A DNA stretch of 64,000 nt. It comes from Dryococelus australis (taxonomy: Eukaryota > Arthropoda > Insecta > Phasmatodea > Phasmatidae). The notes below the pieces were generated by a model. That model had not been told where the DNA came from, did not search any database, and was given only the letters and a program-made list of their open reading frames with translations. Each line of letters begins with the position of its first letter. Positions within the stretch are counted from its first letter, which is position 1. A program made the translations under genes and the position numbers. Shown piece by piece: positions 12,539 through 23,885 of the stretch. The DNA is taken from NCBI GenBank assembly GCA_029891345.1, contig CM056993.1, forward strand, positions 106,817,300-106,881,299, written 5' to 3'.

Positions 12539-13161
12539 CACGTAAAACACAACTAATGCAAGGATGTTATATGGCCGTTGGGATATTTCGGTGCACATAT
12601 CGCAGAAAACTGGTACTTTCAACGAAAAACCGGTACGTTATGGCAGGATCACGCAACGGAAAGAGCCAAGACATTATTTTATTTCTGCGTCTTCTACTGA
12701 GGAAAGTTAAGATGTTTTTTTTTTATATCTCTATCAGTTGTTCACAAATGTTAAAATGTCGGTATTTTCGCGGCCGAAGAAATTATCTTGGTTCATACGT
12801 AATGTGAGACGAGTCAGAATTCAGGCCGGAAAACCGGTATATGTATCAAGAAATTGGTAAGTCTAACGTCACTCTATGACTGACGAGGACATAGATAATT
12901 CATAATAACTATTTTCTTAAAACTACTCAGTAACTGATATGCGTTTATGCATGTGTTATTAATATCAGAGCGATATGACATGAGAGCAATCATGCAATTA
13001 AGGGACAGAAATCCTCGCCCACAGCATATATTACTATCCTAAGGGTGCTTCCCTCACGTGAAAAAAGGGTGTGTATTCATGCCTAGTAATTAATAGCATA
13101 TTTTTTCAGTCAACGATGAACAAATATGCTATTGGAAGGTTTCGGTCCTTGAAAAGAGGCC

Positions 13162-13240
13162 AGGAAAAATCGTGAGAATCAGTCTGGAAAACAGGTAAAA
13201 GTGAGGGAATTCCAAAATTGAATTTCAATGGACAACCTGT
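13162..13240 (+). mobile_element. Fragment related to hAT-type MITE-F
   Basis: CAGTCTGGAAAACAGGTAAA followed by GTGAGGGAATTCC matches the start of the full copy at 27399. The rest of the element was not recognised here. Confidence 0.45.
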
Positions 13241-13925
13241 ATAACCGTAATAATACGTCTCCTCATCATTTATTAATTTTTGTCGAGCATGGGCAAATAA
13301 GGATGTAACTGAAAGCTTAAAATCTAAAAAAAAATTACTTTAAGTAGCCCCCTTTTCCATGAAAAGCTTTCATATGTAATGTCCTGCCACGAAGTTTGAC
13401 GGCAAAGTTTAGGGGAAAATATTCAAGATAAATGAGACTTTTGCACCTTCACGAAGATGCCTTCTACAGCCGCCATTTTTTCTTAAATTTAGAAGAGTTT
13501 TATTGGTTAACAAACTATCCGATACATAACCAAATTTATTTTTGACACAGCTACTTGCATATGCATACGCACATGCGCGCGAGCGCGCGCGCACACACAC
13601 ACACACACATAGAGATCGTCATAAATAAGTAGTCCGCCTGAAAATGTGTACTATAGCATATCTTTCAATGGGTGGAACAGATCATGCAAAGTGATATTGA
13701 ACCCCAAGGTATAGACGCCGAGTAGAGTAACATTTGATTCAGAATGAACTGTTTTCAGTAGGGCGCTTTTATAATTTACGTTGCCTTTCCAAGCATAATT
13801 CCAATACTGTGTTCCTTTGAATATTATTGTAACTTGTGTTGTTTGAAACCTTGGCATACATGAAAATAATTGTTACATTCACGCATGCGCATATCTCATG
13901 CACAAGCATATAACACCCATTAAAG

Positions 13926-14262
<337 letters not shown>

Positions 14263-14515
14263 CCAGGTACAAAATGAGGTAGAACCCATAGTACGACCTC
14301 TGGCCTAACGTGATATTATTAAAATAAAAAATATGGAATTAAAATTAGTTATTTACAGAATGTGACAAACTACGTGAGATGGAAAAAAACAGACACGTGA
14401 ATAGTGTTAGCCTCATTTGATAATTACAGTCTGTCAACATTTGACTGGTTGGTAATAACACGTCCGTCATTAGGAAACTATGGAGTGCCACGTTGTAACC
14501 CTTTAAGAGTGGAAA

Positions 14516-14920
14516 TCCCGCGTCCAAGGTCAAGAAGCGAGGAAGCGATACGGGCCACACTAACGCGTACGCCTAGCGCCTCATCGCGCCTATAGGCTGT
14601 TCACGGTAGAGTGAGAACTTTTTAAAGCCCTCCTCCTAAAAGTCATTAACCCCAAATAAATATGTTTTATTGCATCTCAGACGTTAACTATTGAGAGTGA
14701 TGAAATATATACACTGTGTTTATTAGTCATATTGCAATGTTTACATTAAAAAGTGGCGGAAAGGTAGAAATTAATTGAAAGGAAAAATTTAGCAGGGCCT
14801 TAAAAAGTGCTCATTCTACCGTGAACAGCCTATACGCGCAAGGCGTGGAGTGTTTCCGGCGTGACGCTGTACTGAACAAATTAGATATGTAACAGTGGGA
14901 TTTTATTACATGCGGTGAAA
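14516..14920 (-). repeat. Repeat H interrupted by MITE-C1
   Basis: Inverse copy of 10881-11026, split at the TA. The left part ends CTCATCGCGCC before the MITE and the right part resumes CGCGCAAGGCG after it. Confidence 0.7.
14593..14832 (+). mobile_element. MITE-C copy 1, TA target duplication
   Basis: A 240-bp element running from TAGGCTGTTCACGGTAGAGT to TACCGTGAACAGCCTA, flanked by TA on each side (14591-14592, 14833-14834). Because the related locus at 10949 has a single TA, the duplication can be inferred rather than assumed. No coding capacity. Confidence 0.85.
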
Positions 14921-15579
14921 GACCTCAGATTAAACTACGCCCGTATCATTCTTCTTTTCTCTTGCCGTTTAAAGAAATTGCATAGGCAAGCTTAAAAAAA
15001 AAAAAAAAAGCTATATTTGACCATTTTCGCGATTTTTTTTCTCTCCAAGAATACTTTTAATATGAAAAAAGTAAAAAAAGGAAAAAAAAAAAAAAAAAAA
15101 AAGGACAGATGATATCATTATACCTTTTCTGAAAAAAAAATCGTATTTACAGAACATTTACTTACCGAGATAGGCCTACGCGTATTTGCGCAAACAACTA
15201 TTTCACAAAATATGCGGGAGTACATCCCACTCGTACGTTTTTACCAACTGTTACGACGTAATAATCATATGTACATACTGTACAGCAGATATATCAGACG
15301 AACACAATTTGCGAAACCGTTGGTTCGTCTCGCGTATAGTTTCTGGCGTTTTGGAAAAAAAAAAAATAACACTTTAAGGACTACACTCCAGTGTAGATCG
15401 ACCAAAAATATTTTGAAAATACCTGTGTCATTTAAAAGTAAACTAGCATTTTCATGCAGTCGCTGTACTACCTGTGTTTAACAGGATCTCACAACAACTC
15501 TACAGCTCAGTAATAATAACTTTCCTGACTACAAAAATATTTTTGTTACATTTCAGCAAAAGGTCAGATGTCATTGCAA

Positions 15580-15805
15580 AACATCTTACACATATAAAAA
15601 CATTTCAATGGGGCAAAATCAACTCAGCGCCTTAGTGATTGATGACCAGCCAATAATGAAGGTCGCAGAGCACAGTAAGCGTGTCCATTGTCATGTTGGT
15701 CACTAGAATTGTAGTGAGTTAGAACACAGAGACCAATAGAACCGGTGTTCCTGCAGTCGTGGATATAAGTAACTCACTTCTAAATTGCTTCTAAATCTCT
15801 GCTTA
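15580..15805 (+). repeat. Repeat G copy 1
   Basis: Shares AGAACCGGTGTTC, TTGATGACC with GGCCAAT-type blocks, and CACTCACTTCTAA with 51560-51790. Family unknown; no termini were defined. Confidence 0.55.
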
Positions 15806-15819
15806 CCTTATAGTTAGGG

Positions 15820-16106
15820 CCATCTGTTTTTTTTCCCACGAAAAGATTCACTTGGAGGCTGGACTTCAATATCCTATGTGCACACTTGCAGTCTTCGTTT
15901 GACTATTCGCCGCTTGTCTTTGCGTGAAGATAGTCTGTTACATGAGTGAGCCAATCAGAATTATGTTTCTCTGTGGGCATCCGCGATTCGTCGAGAGACA
16001 GATTAGACGCGAAAAAATTCAAATGATCCAATCACCAAAGAGGTTCTGAAGGAAAGCGCGTTGGAACACAACTTGCCCTGAAATCTTTTCGCGAAAAACA
16101 CGTGGA
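15820..16106 (-). mobile_element. MITE-D copy 2
   Basis: Ends GCCATCTGTTTTTTTTCCCA and its diverged inverse CTTTTCGCGAAAAACACGTG. The interior has GGACTTCAATATCCTATG and CAAATGATCCAATCACCAAA, shared with copy 3 at 47968. Confidence 0.8.
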
Positions 16107-16569
16107 ATTAAATTAATTCCCATTTTTAAGGATCTCTCTCACTTGATAATTACGTTAGGTCATATGTGGTATTATGTTTGTACCTAATTTTCCATAACGA
16201 ATCACCTCACAAAGTATGTATCTAAAACTTAGTATAATCTTATATATCCATGGTTCCAAGTTCTATACATAGAGGCGTGTAATACTCGTTTTGCACCAGT
16301 CCACCGTGAGAAATACTAAAATGACTATGGAGTTATATAAGAGTGGTTGGGAATTTCCTGTGCCAAGACAGATATGACAGACTACTTGTGAGCGAACAAC
16401 TGGTTTTACCGCGCTGTGGTATTTCGCCACAGATAATGTAAGTGCAGGCGCTCGGAACTGAACTATTGCTTCGCACCTTTGAAACGAGCTCACCGACCAG
16501 TAACAATGCGTCCCTTTGTTTGATGCCGCTCGCTAATAAAGGTTAACTGTAAATACGTCCCGGAAACTA

Positions 16570-16999
16570 TAGGCTGTTCACGGCAGAATTAGCACTTTTG
16601 AAAGCTCTGCGTAAGATCTATTTGTATACAAGTTTTGTGTTCTTCAGCCTTATGTAAAATTATCATTGCCATAGGCCTCATCACTTTATTCATGCTTCGG
16701 TCAAGTGAAACTGTGAAATTATTAGAAAAGTAAATTTAGTACAAATCTGTCCGTCTTTACACTTCGATGCATTAAAAAATACAAAGGCGAGAGAAAGAAT
16801 TTAAGTTATCAAAATGTTTACCTAGCACTTTTTGTACGACGTTATTATATGGAACTATACTTCCCCCCCCCCCCCCCATCGTTACCAATTTTACTGGACA
16901 CATGTTACTCATTGCGGCTGTTAAAATATATGCAGTTATGGGCAGTGACTTTTTTCTACGGTTTTTTTTAAAAGTGCTCACTTTATCGTGAACAGCCTT
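16570..16999 (+). mobile_element. MITE-A copy 2
   Basis: Full-length: TAGGCTGTTCACGGCAGAAT to TTTATCGTGAACAGCCTT, with TA on both sides. A run of about 14 C at 16864-16877 sits where other copies read TTTCCCTCCATCG. It abuts MITE-B3. Confidence 0.9.
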
Positions 17000-17004
17000 T
17001 AATT

Positions 17005-17433
17005 TATATAATTTATGCAGTTTCTTCAAATATTTAAAATCAAACCTTTGAAAAATCGCCCCATGTATCATGTGTTTAGTTATTCCCTAAATATCCCATG
17101 TATCTCAAGCGTTCTATACCTCTGTTAACATATAAACATCTTATTTTTCTTTAAATGGATGTTTTATCTATAGTTTATTTAAAAATTATGATATTTCATT
17201 TATAATAAATATGAATAAAAAACACTGAGAAAATATGTGTGTTGGTATCGCTTAGCAAGAAACAGTTCTCAAGCAAAATATTACTACGACTGAAAGTACC
17301 CGAATTCGGGGCGTTGCCCTTGTGTTTTATTTTCTAGACTTAGTTAATCTTTGTTTACGTTAAGCGGAGGAAGATCCTGGAAACAGAACTTTGGCAGGGC
17401 TTCAGAAAAGTGCGAATAACCGTGAATGTATTA
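17005..17433 (-). mobile_element. MITE-B copy 3
   Basis: Begins TATATAATTTATGCAGTTTC, a diverged MITE-B end, directly after MITE-A2. It closes with GCGAATAACCGTGAATGTAT. The CTAGACTTAGTTAATCTTTG block is at about 17333-17355. Confidence 0.75.
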
Positions 17434-18190
17434 CAGTGATTGTACGCTCATATTTTATCCCGGTCAATCGATGGACATGTATGCCAAAACTGGGTCAATC
17501 CTTTCCGATGAACCATCAGGGCATAACATAAAAGCGGAATCGTTAACAAACCAGGTAGGGTCAAACTACAGGATTAGTCGTAATTTCCTGATTAGACCGA
17601 CGAAACATGTGAGATGAAAATAATGGGATTTTTGTATGTTTATATTGTATAGAGCCTAGTACAACATCGCAAGAAAAATTCGTCCCCGTGAACGTGTCCC
17701 TGCAAAATGCGTTGCGTTGCAGAAGGTTATTTACCTCACCGTTTTGCCTCATAAAACGAAGATATACAAGTAAGAACGAAGTCTTTGCTTATATTAACTA
17801 GTCCCTTCTCTAACTGAATCGATAGAGGCATTGTGCCTAGTGAAATACTGGTATTTTTTGTTGTAATTATTTGTGTGCGTGTAAAAGTAAAATAATATTG
17901 TCTTGTTGAAAGACTCTCAGTCATGCCATTTGACAAGGAAATGACTCAGGAACATGGTGATTAGACACTCACAAAGTGTATAAGTATGCGATGCCCGCAT
18001 ACGTTATAATAACGTTGCCTAATTGCTAGGCATGAATTTAAGACCTTTTTTTCACGTGGGTGAAGCATCCTTGGGATTCGAATTATGCCATACAGCATAT
18101 ATTATTCACGTGTTTTCATTTAGAGGATCTCATTATACAATATGTTCACCTATTGTGTACTTAAGGCACATTCGTAATTGTTTCTCGATA

Positions 18191-18871
18191 TAGGCGGTTG
18201 ACGGTAAAATTATAACTTTTGAAAGCCCTGCTAGTATCTACTTGTGTACACGTTGTGTATTCTTCCGCCTTACGTAAAATTAACATTGCCACCTCATGCG
18301 TCGGTCAGGTGAAAATGTGGAATTATTACAAAAGTAAATATGTTACAAGTATGGTAATTTTTACACTTACGTGCATTAAAAAAAAAAAAAATAATAATAA
18401 TTTAAGTTCTCACAAATGGTTTACTGAGGTGAGGTGACTAGAGATCTAGAAGAAGTGGGGATCACCCATAATGACATCAAGGAGCGTGTCCTACTCAAGA
18501 AGAAACTTCAAGCATGCCAGGGTTCCCAGGAAAAGCCGAAGCTAAAGACAGGAAAGGCATGGACGGAGAAGAGAAAGGATCAACATCGAGAACACATGCC
18601 GGAGTACTGGGCAAACATCAAAGCTCAAAAAGTAGATGGTTGAAATGTTGTGGTCCGTAGTTGGCCGGTACGAAATAAATAATAATAATAATAAAGGGTT
18701 ACAGAACGCTTTTTTATTCGACGTTAAGATATAGAATTACTATTCCTCCGTCGTTACCAACTTTATTGGGCGCATGTCACTCGGTGCGCCCGTTAAAATA
18801 TATGCAGGTAGGAGAAGTTACATTTTTCTAAGGTTGATTTCAAAAGTGCTCACTTTATCGTGGACAGCCTT
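18191..18871 (+). mobile_element. MITE-A copy 3 carrying a LINE insertion
   Basis: Starts TAGGCGGTTGACGGTAAAAT and ends TTTATCGTGGACAGCCTT. Excluding the LINE at 18426-18696 it is about 410 bp, normal for the family. A nested insertion inside a MITE that is itself inside an open frame. Confidence 0.85.
18426..18696 (+). mobile_element. 5'-truncated LINE, 3' end
   Basis: Interrupts the MITE-A sequence between GGTTTA and GGGTTA, which look like a short target duplication. It carries about 70 codons of a retrotransposon-like C terminus (TRDLEEVGITHNDIKERV, rich in Lys/Glu), a stop at about 18641, a short 3' UTR and an (AAT)n tail. Clade not assigned. The tail type fits several non-LTR lineages. 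Confidence 0.65.
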
Positions 18872-19765
18872 TACCATAGCTGATGTCTTTAACATGTCCC
18901 TGGCAATTCCCGACGTAAATAATAGTTTCTGATAAAATATCTAAAGCGTATATTAGGCAGGCAATTATACGAGGCCCAATGCACTTCTCCAAATCATTCA
19001 TGAAATTCCATGCCGTTTCACGGTCCAGTTCATAGCGAGCATGCATTTGTAAAACAGCGTCTGCAATGCAGTGGTTTACATATTTTCGCTGGTCACGTTT
19101 TTGATGCCGCGAATTTAGAGTTACAGGAAATCCTCTCTTAGTCGCTAATTACTTTATTGCCAGAATATAAATACTTCTATATCCGTCGGCAAGATTTAAG
19201 AAACAAAGCGTTTACCGGCCTTTAATCGTGCTAACACAATGCCATGCTGCCTGCTTCATCTTTCATAACCGCGTCTGTGAGCAATGGCATAAAAATCGTT
19301 GGAATTTTGTCTAACTCGATGAAACATAACATTTAAAATTTTGGTCTTCAGTACGAACCTTTCCATGATTATCTTCACCAAGATTTTAACGACGTCATGC
19401 TGCCATTATGAGTAATAAACAGTGTAAAATCATTACTATGAGAGTCAACTTACAAGGCTAACAGAGTTCGATAAAGAGGATTTACGATTTGTTCGTAACT
19501 TGACCCAACTATTATCATCACACTATTGCAGGGCTGGATTAGAAAAGAGGGATTGGGGTCAGGGACACAGACCTATTCAACCACATCCTCACAAAAATAC
19601 AACTCTTTGATTTTCCAAAGACGATTTATTTAAATACAAGTGCTTCTACCCATTACTTCCCGAGTCATAGGACATTTTTGCCCCACGCAGATCAGCAGTT
19701 TTATATTGTTATTGGTTTAGCGACCAGGCTAAAAGAGCTATGCATGCAATTCGATAAAACTTAAT

Positions 19766-20192
19766 AAAGGCTGTTCTCTTTAAAATGAGCACTTTTGAAA
19801 TCAAACTTAGAAAAAAGTCACTGCTCCTACCTGCATTTATTTCAATGGGTGCACTGAGTGACATGCGCCGAGTAAAGTTGGTAACTATGGAGGGAAAGTA
19901 GTTCCATATCTTAACGCCGAATAAAAAGTGTTAGGTAACCATTCGTGATAGCTTGAATTATTTATTTCGCTTTCTAGTTTTTTAATGCATAAAAATGTAA
20001 AAATTAGCAAAGTGGTAAAATATTTACTTTTATAATAAATTTAAAGTTTCAATTGAATCACGCATGAATAAAGGGATGAGTCCCATGACAATGTTAATTT
20101 TACATAAAGCGAAAGACTACACAACGTGCATATACGTAAGTAGATCTTAAGCAGGGCTTTCAAAAGTACTCATTTTACCGTGAACAGCCTAT
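19766..20192 (-). mobile_element. MITE-A copy 4
   Basis: Reverse full-length copy: AAGGCTGTTCTCTTTAAAAT at the left, TTTTACCGTGAACAGCCTA at the right. The poly-T/A block of the body is reduced. Confidence 0.9.
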
Positions 20193-20226
20193 AGAATATG
20201 TTTTCTACATACTGTGTTTGTGAGAA

Positions 20227-20227
<1 letters not shown>

Positions 20228-20258
<31 letters not shown>

Positions 20259-20262
20259 ATAA
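20228..20262. repeat. (AGT)n then (AAT)n microsatellite
   Basis: About eleven trinucleotide units just outside MITE-A4. It explains a poly-Leu frame on the minus strand. Confidence 0.85.
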
Positions 20263-20299
20263 TAAGAATGCCTTGGAAGTCTGTTTGCAGAGCAACATG

Positions 20300-21870
20300 T
20301 AGCCATGGAGCATGCACGTGATCACGAGAATGGCTTGTGAGAGGTACTTCATCTCAGAGTAAGAGATAGAATTATTGATTGTCCATTATCGCAACTTTCA
20401 GATCTACAATAATTTTTTAACAATTGAAACGTATTAGCACATGTCCTAGTATTACATTCACGATAAAAAATATAACGTTTCCATCTGAGATAAGATCCCG
20501 ATAACTTAGCGATCACTACTATAGATAATCAAAAATAAAATTTAGTATCCTACGTGTGAAACTATTGTTACATGGAGATGCCTGATGGGCGTATCTGAGT
20601 TCGTGAGGGATGGAGGTCTTAAAATAAAATAAAATAAACTAAATTTGATTTCTAATTTATTCACACCGCTATTATTTACACCATTAAAATATCTGCCTCC
20701 ACTTTTACTCTTTTTATTTAACAGTGAGCGCAATATTTAATGAATATTTCAACTCTAATTAACGTCCTTCTTAATTGTCTTTGTTGGCTACAGTTAATTA
20801 ATTCGTACTCATTATTAACCCGTGTTCAGTCTATATGTTACCATAATTTATCATGTCTTTCACTCACGCATCTAGTCCAAAAGTCTAGCCTGCCACCCGC
20901 GTCCTTCGCTGCTTGATACTCACAGTCGCAGATTTCCCTTCGCTGTACACTTCTCTTGCCACTCGTTCTTCTATCGCTCGGAACTCAGCCACTCATTCAC
21001 TCTCTGCCCGGAGGCCTGTCGTAATATTTATACCGTCCGCCGTGAACATCTCGAATGTTCAAAGCACCCCGAGTCGCGCTGAGAGAACGAGGTCAGTAAT
21101 CCAGAGCATTCTTCAGATAAACGCAGGAAACAATACAACCAAGATCAGCGGCGCGCGTCTGTGATTCGAAACCAGTCATTAACTTGCCTCCGCCGTCGCT
21201 ATCATATAACGACTCTCTTTCCTCCTCTTCACTCGCTCGCGCGGGAAGCTATGAAACGAGTGAGTAACACTATTAAAACTGCGATTTTCACGTGCATTAA
21301 ATATTAGCGTTTCCAGAACGGAGGGCTGATTTTATTGAGTTAATATGCAGTGATAGCCCACACCGCCTAAGCTGTTTCCTCCAACAATTCATTCCTCGAC
21401 AGATTCTTGCATTCCATTATAATGAAAATCCTATCAGTAATACAATATCAACATAAATATACTAACTAAATAGTAAAACAAAAACTGCACATAAAACGAT
21501 AAGGAATACCAATCGGAAAAATATATAATATTCTATTCAGTTTAATAGCAAAGATTTCCAAATTAAAAAAAAAAAACTGTTAAAACAACGACGATCGCAG
21601 TCCAAAAAAATCGACTTACAAAAAAAAAACAATAAGCAGGACATGGAAAATAATAAAATAAACATTAAAGATCAAAAACACGAGAAGACCAAAATAAACT
21701 CAAAGGACGCAGAAAAAATTAGGTAAATGCAACGGAAACAGCGACTCAAAATTTCGCAACATTTCAGGGCCTCAGGTGACACACTGATACTATTTAAATC
21801 CTTCATAAAATGTTTTAAAAGCACCCTACTGTACTTCCCTTATATGCTGAAAAATATCTAGTTTTAACTC
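20300..21870. other. Unassigned DNA with a GC-richer middle
   Basis: 20900-21250 is richer in CpG and polypyrimidine (CTCTTGCCACTCGTTCTTC type) than its flanks and contains a 83-codon frame with no recognisable domain. It may be a promoter or an LTR-like end. Nothing firm. Confidence 0.25.
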
Positions 21871-21886
21871 GGATGGGTCATTACGA

Positions 21887-21888
21887 AC

Positions 21889-21922
<34 letters not shown>

Positions 21923-22210
21923 CCCCAAAAGAACTCCAGGTTACACAAGCAGTTTTCGGTATGAAGCACAGACAATATTACTGAAACAACAATATGAGAA
22001 GAGAGGTCTTAACTTCAAGTTTCGTATGTGCGCCCCATTTGTGGCCCTGCACACGTCCAAACGATATTCAATCTCCTCCCATGTTCGTGCCAGCATGTCA
22101 GATGGTATGGCTACATGGCTACGATACTGCGTTAACGCAGGTGTCGAACGCCACGTATCTTCTCTGCGTACACCATGTTCTTAAGGGGGCTGGGTCAGCT
22201 ATGCTGAAGA
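21887..22210 (-). pseudogene. DUF4817/mariner-type transposase, C-terminal remnant
   Basis: Minus-strand translation over about 22020-22115 gives DMLARTWEEIEYRLDVCRAT followed by NGAHIRNL. This is the conserved C terminus of the IS630/Tc1/mariner-related transposases with a DUF4817 N terminus, common in insect genomes. The tail has the usual short 3' UTR and reaches a 30-plus T run at 21891-21922. The upstream catalytic domain was not found, so this is a fragment. Family assignment is by recall, without a search. Confidence 0.6.
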
Positions 22211-22239
22211 GTGGAAAACATATGTACAGTTAGGGATGT

Positions 22240-23290
22240 TTTTGGGGCAATGAATTAGGTTAAAATGATGCAGTTTTCGGCAGCGTGATTTAAAATGTTG
22301 AAAAATGGTCTGTTGTATATGATATGTATAAAAATCCTTATTTCTTTAAGAAAAGATTCTGGAAATGAAGCGTTTTTTAAGTTTTTTTGTACAGTGTAGT
22401 ACAGTAATCTAGCATAAATAGAAAACACAGCCATAGATTAGACTTGTATCTGACCACGAGCTATAGTATGTTGCAACCTGAACATTGCTGGAGTAATAAT
22501 TAGTCTGTAAAACACTTTTAAAAACACAAGCATTCATACACTTCCCTCTACAACGACTGGACATCTATTTGTGGAGATGTGTCAGGAGAGTTATTAAGAA
22601 GTGGCAGGACACGTTTCCAAGAACTTGTATTATATTTAATCACTTTTAGGCTATTCGCGAAAAGTGCAGAGGGAATTTTTTTCACAAACATTTTCATCTG
22701 AATAGACGCAATGTATGTAGTATATTTCACCGCAATTAAAAATCAAGTCTTAGGGTTACCATAAAATAAACAATTTATAACAAATCTTCCTTTTCAGAAG
22801 TTGACACAAAGTGCACTCTTTACCATTACTAGTGTATATGCTGTTTGTGCTAACTCAGGTTTCAAATCTATACACAGTTTCCAGTTTACAGGATAAAAAT
22901 AAAAAAAAAATAGAGAAATTATTGTAAGTGCCTACTACATGTAATAAGAAGAAGTCATATAACCTGGCCAGTATTGTTACTGCTACGCTGACTTGGAACT
23001 ACGCTAAAAAGGCGTTTTTTAAAAAATAATATTTAATTAATAATTTGATATTTGGCCCATTCTTAGGGATTCTTGCATTTGCAACGGAACCAGACTGTCC
23101 AAGCAAAGTTGATAAAAAAAGAGTAACACCCAGTTATTTCATTCCCACTTTAGAAATTTCCGATAGAAAAAGCACAAGTTCCACGGTTACGATGAGGAAA
23201 GACTGGCGCTAACCGGAGCTGGTTCTAGCAGATGGACTGATCTACCCTGACACTACAGCCTCGAGAGCAAGCGACGGAATATAATGGTTA
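22240..23290. other. AT-rich intergenic DNA
   Basis: No feature supported. Confidence 0.4.
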
Positions 23291-23297
23291 GAAAAAA

Positions 23298-23412
23298 AAG
23301 TACTTCTAGAAATCCCCCGGCCAACGGAAACGGCTACCATGTTTCCCACAAGAGAAAATCCAGGACGACCTCTCCGGGAATCGAACCCGGATTACATTGG
23401 TACTAGGCGAAC
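23298..23412 (-). mobile_element. SINE family 1 fragment
   Basis: Minus strand shows a B-box GGGTTCGATTCCCGG (about 23370-23385) and a GTGGGAAACATGGTAGC body shared with the family. The head is partly lost. Confidence 0.65.
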
Positions 23413-23885
23413 TGTGAACAGCCACGAATATGCCAGCCAATAACATCTGCAACGAAACCGCAGAGGTTGGGAGACTACCTTGACACTAATTGTTTTAGCG
23501 ATTATTATTATTATTATTGTTTACGTAAGAGCCGTGAGACCATTTTGGTAAGAAAAGTGGTTGTTTGGAACACTACCCCAATGTTACAGAGCTAAAACTC
23601 AGTTTTTCACACATAGGCCTATAAATAAGTTGTAATGTCTGGGCATTAGTGGACATGTACGTGACTGTAAATGTGCAGGAGATAATAAATCACACTGTGT
23701 TTTTTTTTTAGTTTTGTTTAATTTTTCAAATGTTCTATTTGTACTATGTTACACAGAATGATAAAAAAATTCGTATAACAATGCACTAGGGTTAGTAGTA
23801 CATGGCCAGTGGAACAATTTGCTAATAAACATGGGGTCGGAAACAAGTCCTTACGTTTCTACAGGACTTCAAAGTATGTTGTAGG

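Larger units (their letters stand above)
18133..19148 (-). pseudogene. Unassigned coding-like frame interrupted by MITE-A3
   Basis: On the minus strand an open frame of about 92 codons runs from 19148 to the edge of MITE-A3 at 18872. It has protein-like composition (for example HARYELDRETAWNFMNDLEK, then CIGPRIIACLIYALDILSE). An open frame is also present beyond the MITE for about 19 codons (18190 to 18133) and ends at a stop. The MITE sits at a TA, so the frame predates the insertion. I do not recognise the family. It could be a captured gene, part of a mobile element or an old viral copy, and I give no function. No splice sites were convincing. Confidence 0.4.

Noticed and set aside
21887-21922. 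Poly-A tail of a processed retrogene on the minus strand
   Set aside because: The adjoining sequence is the C terminus and 3' UTR of a DNA transposon, so the T-run is better seen as an expanded homopolymer in its tail.
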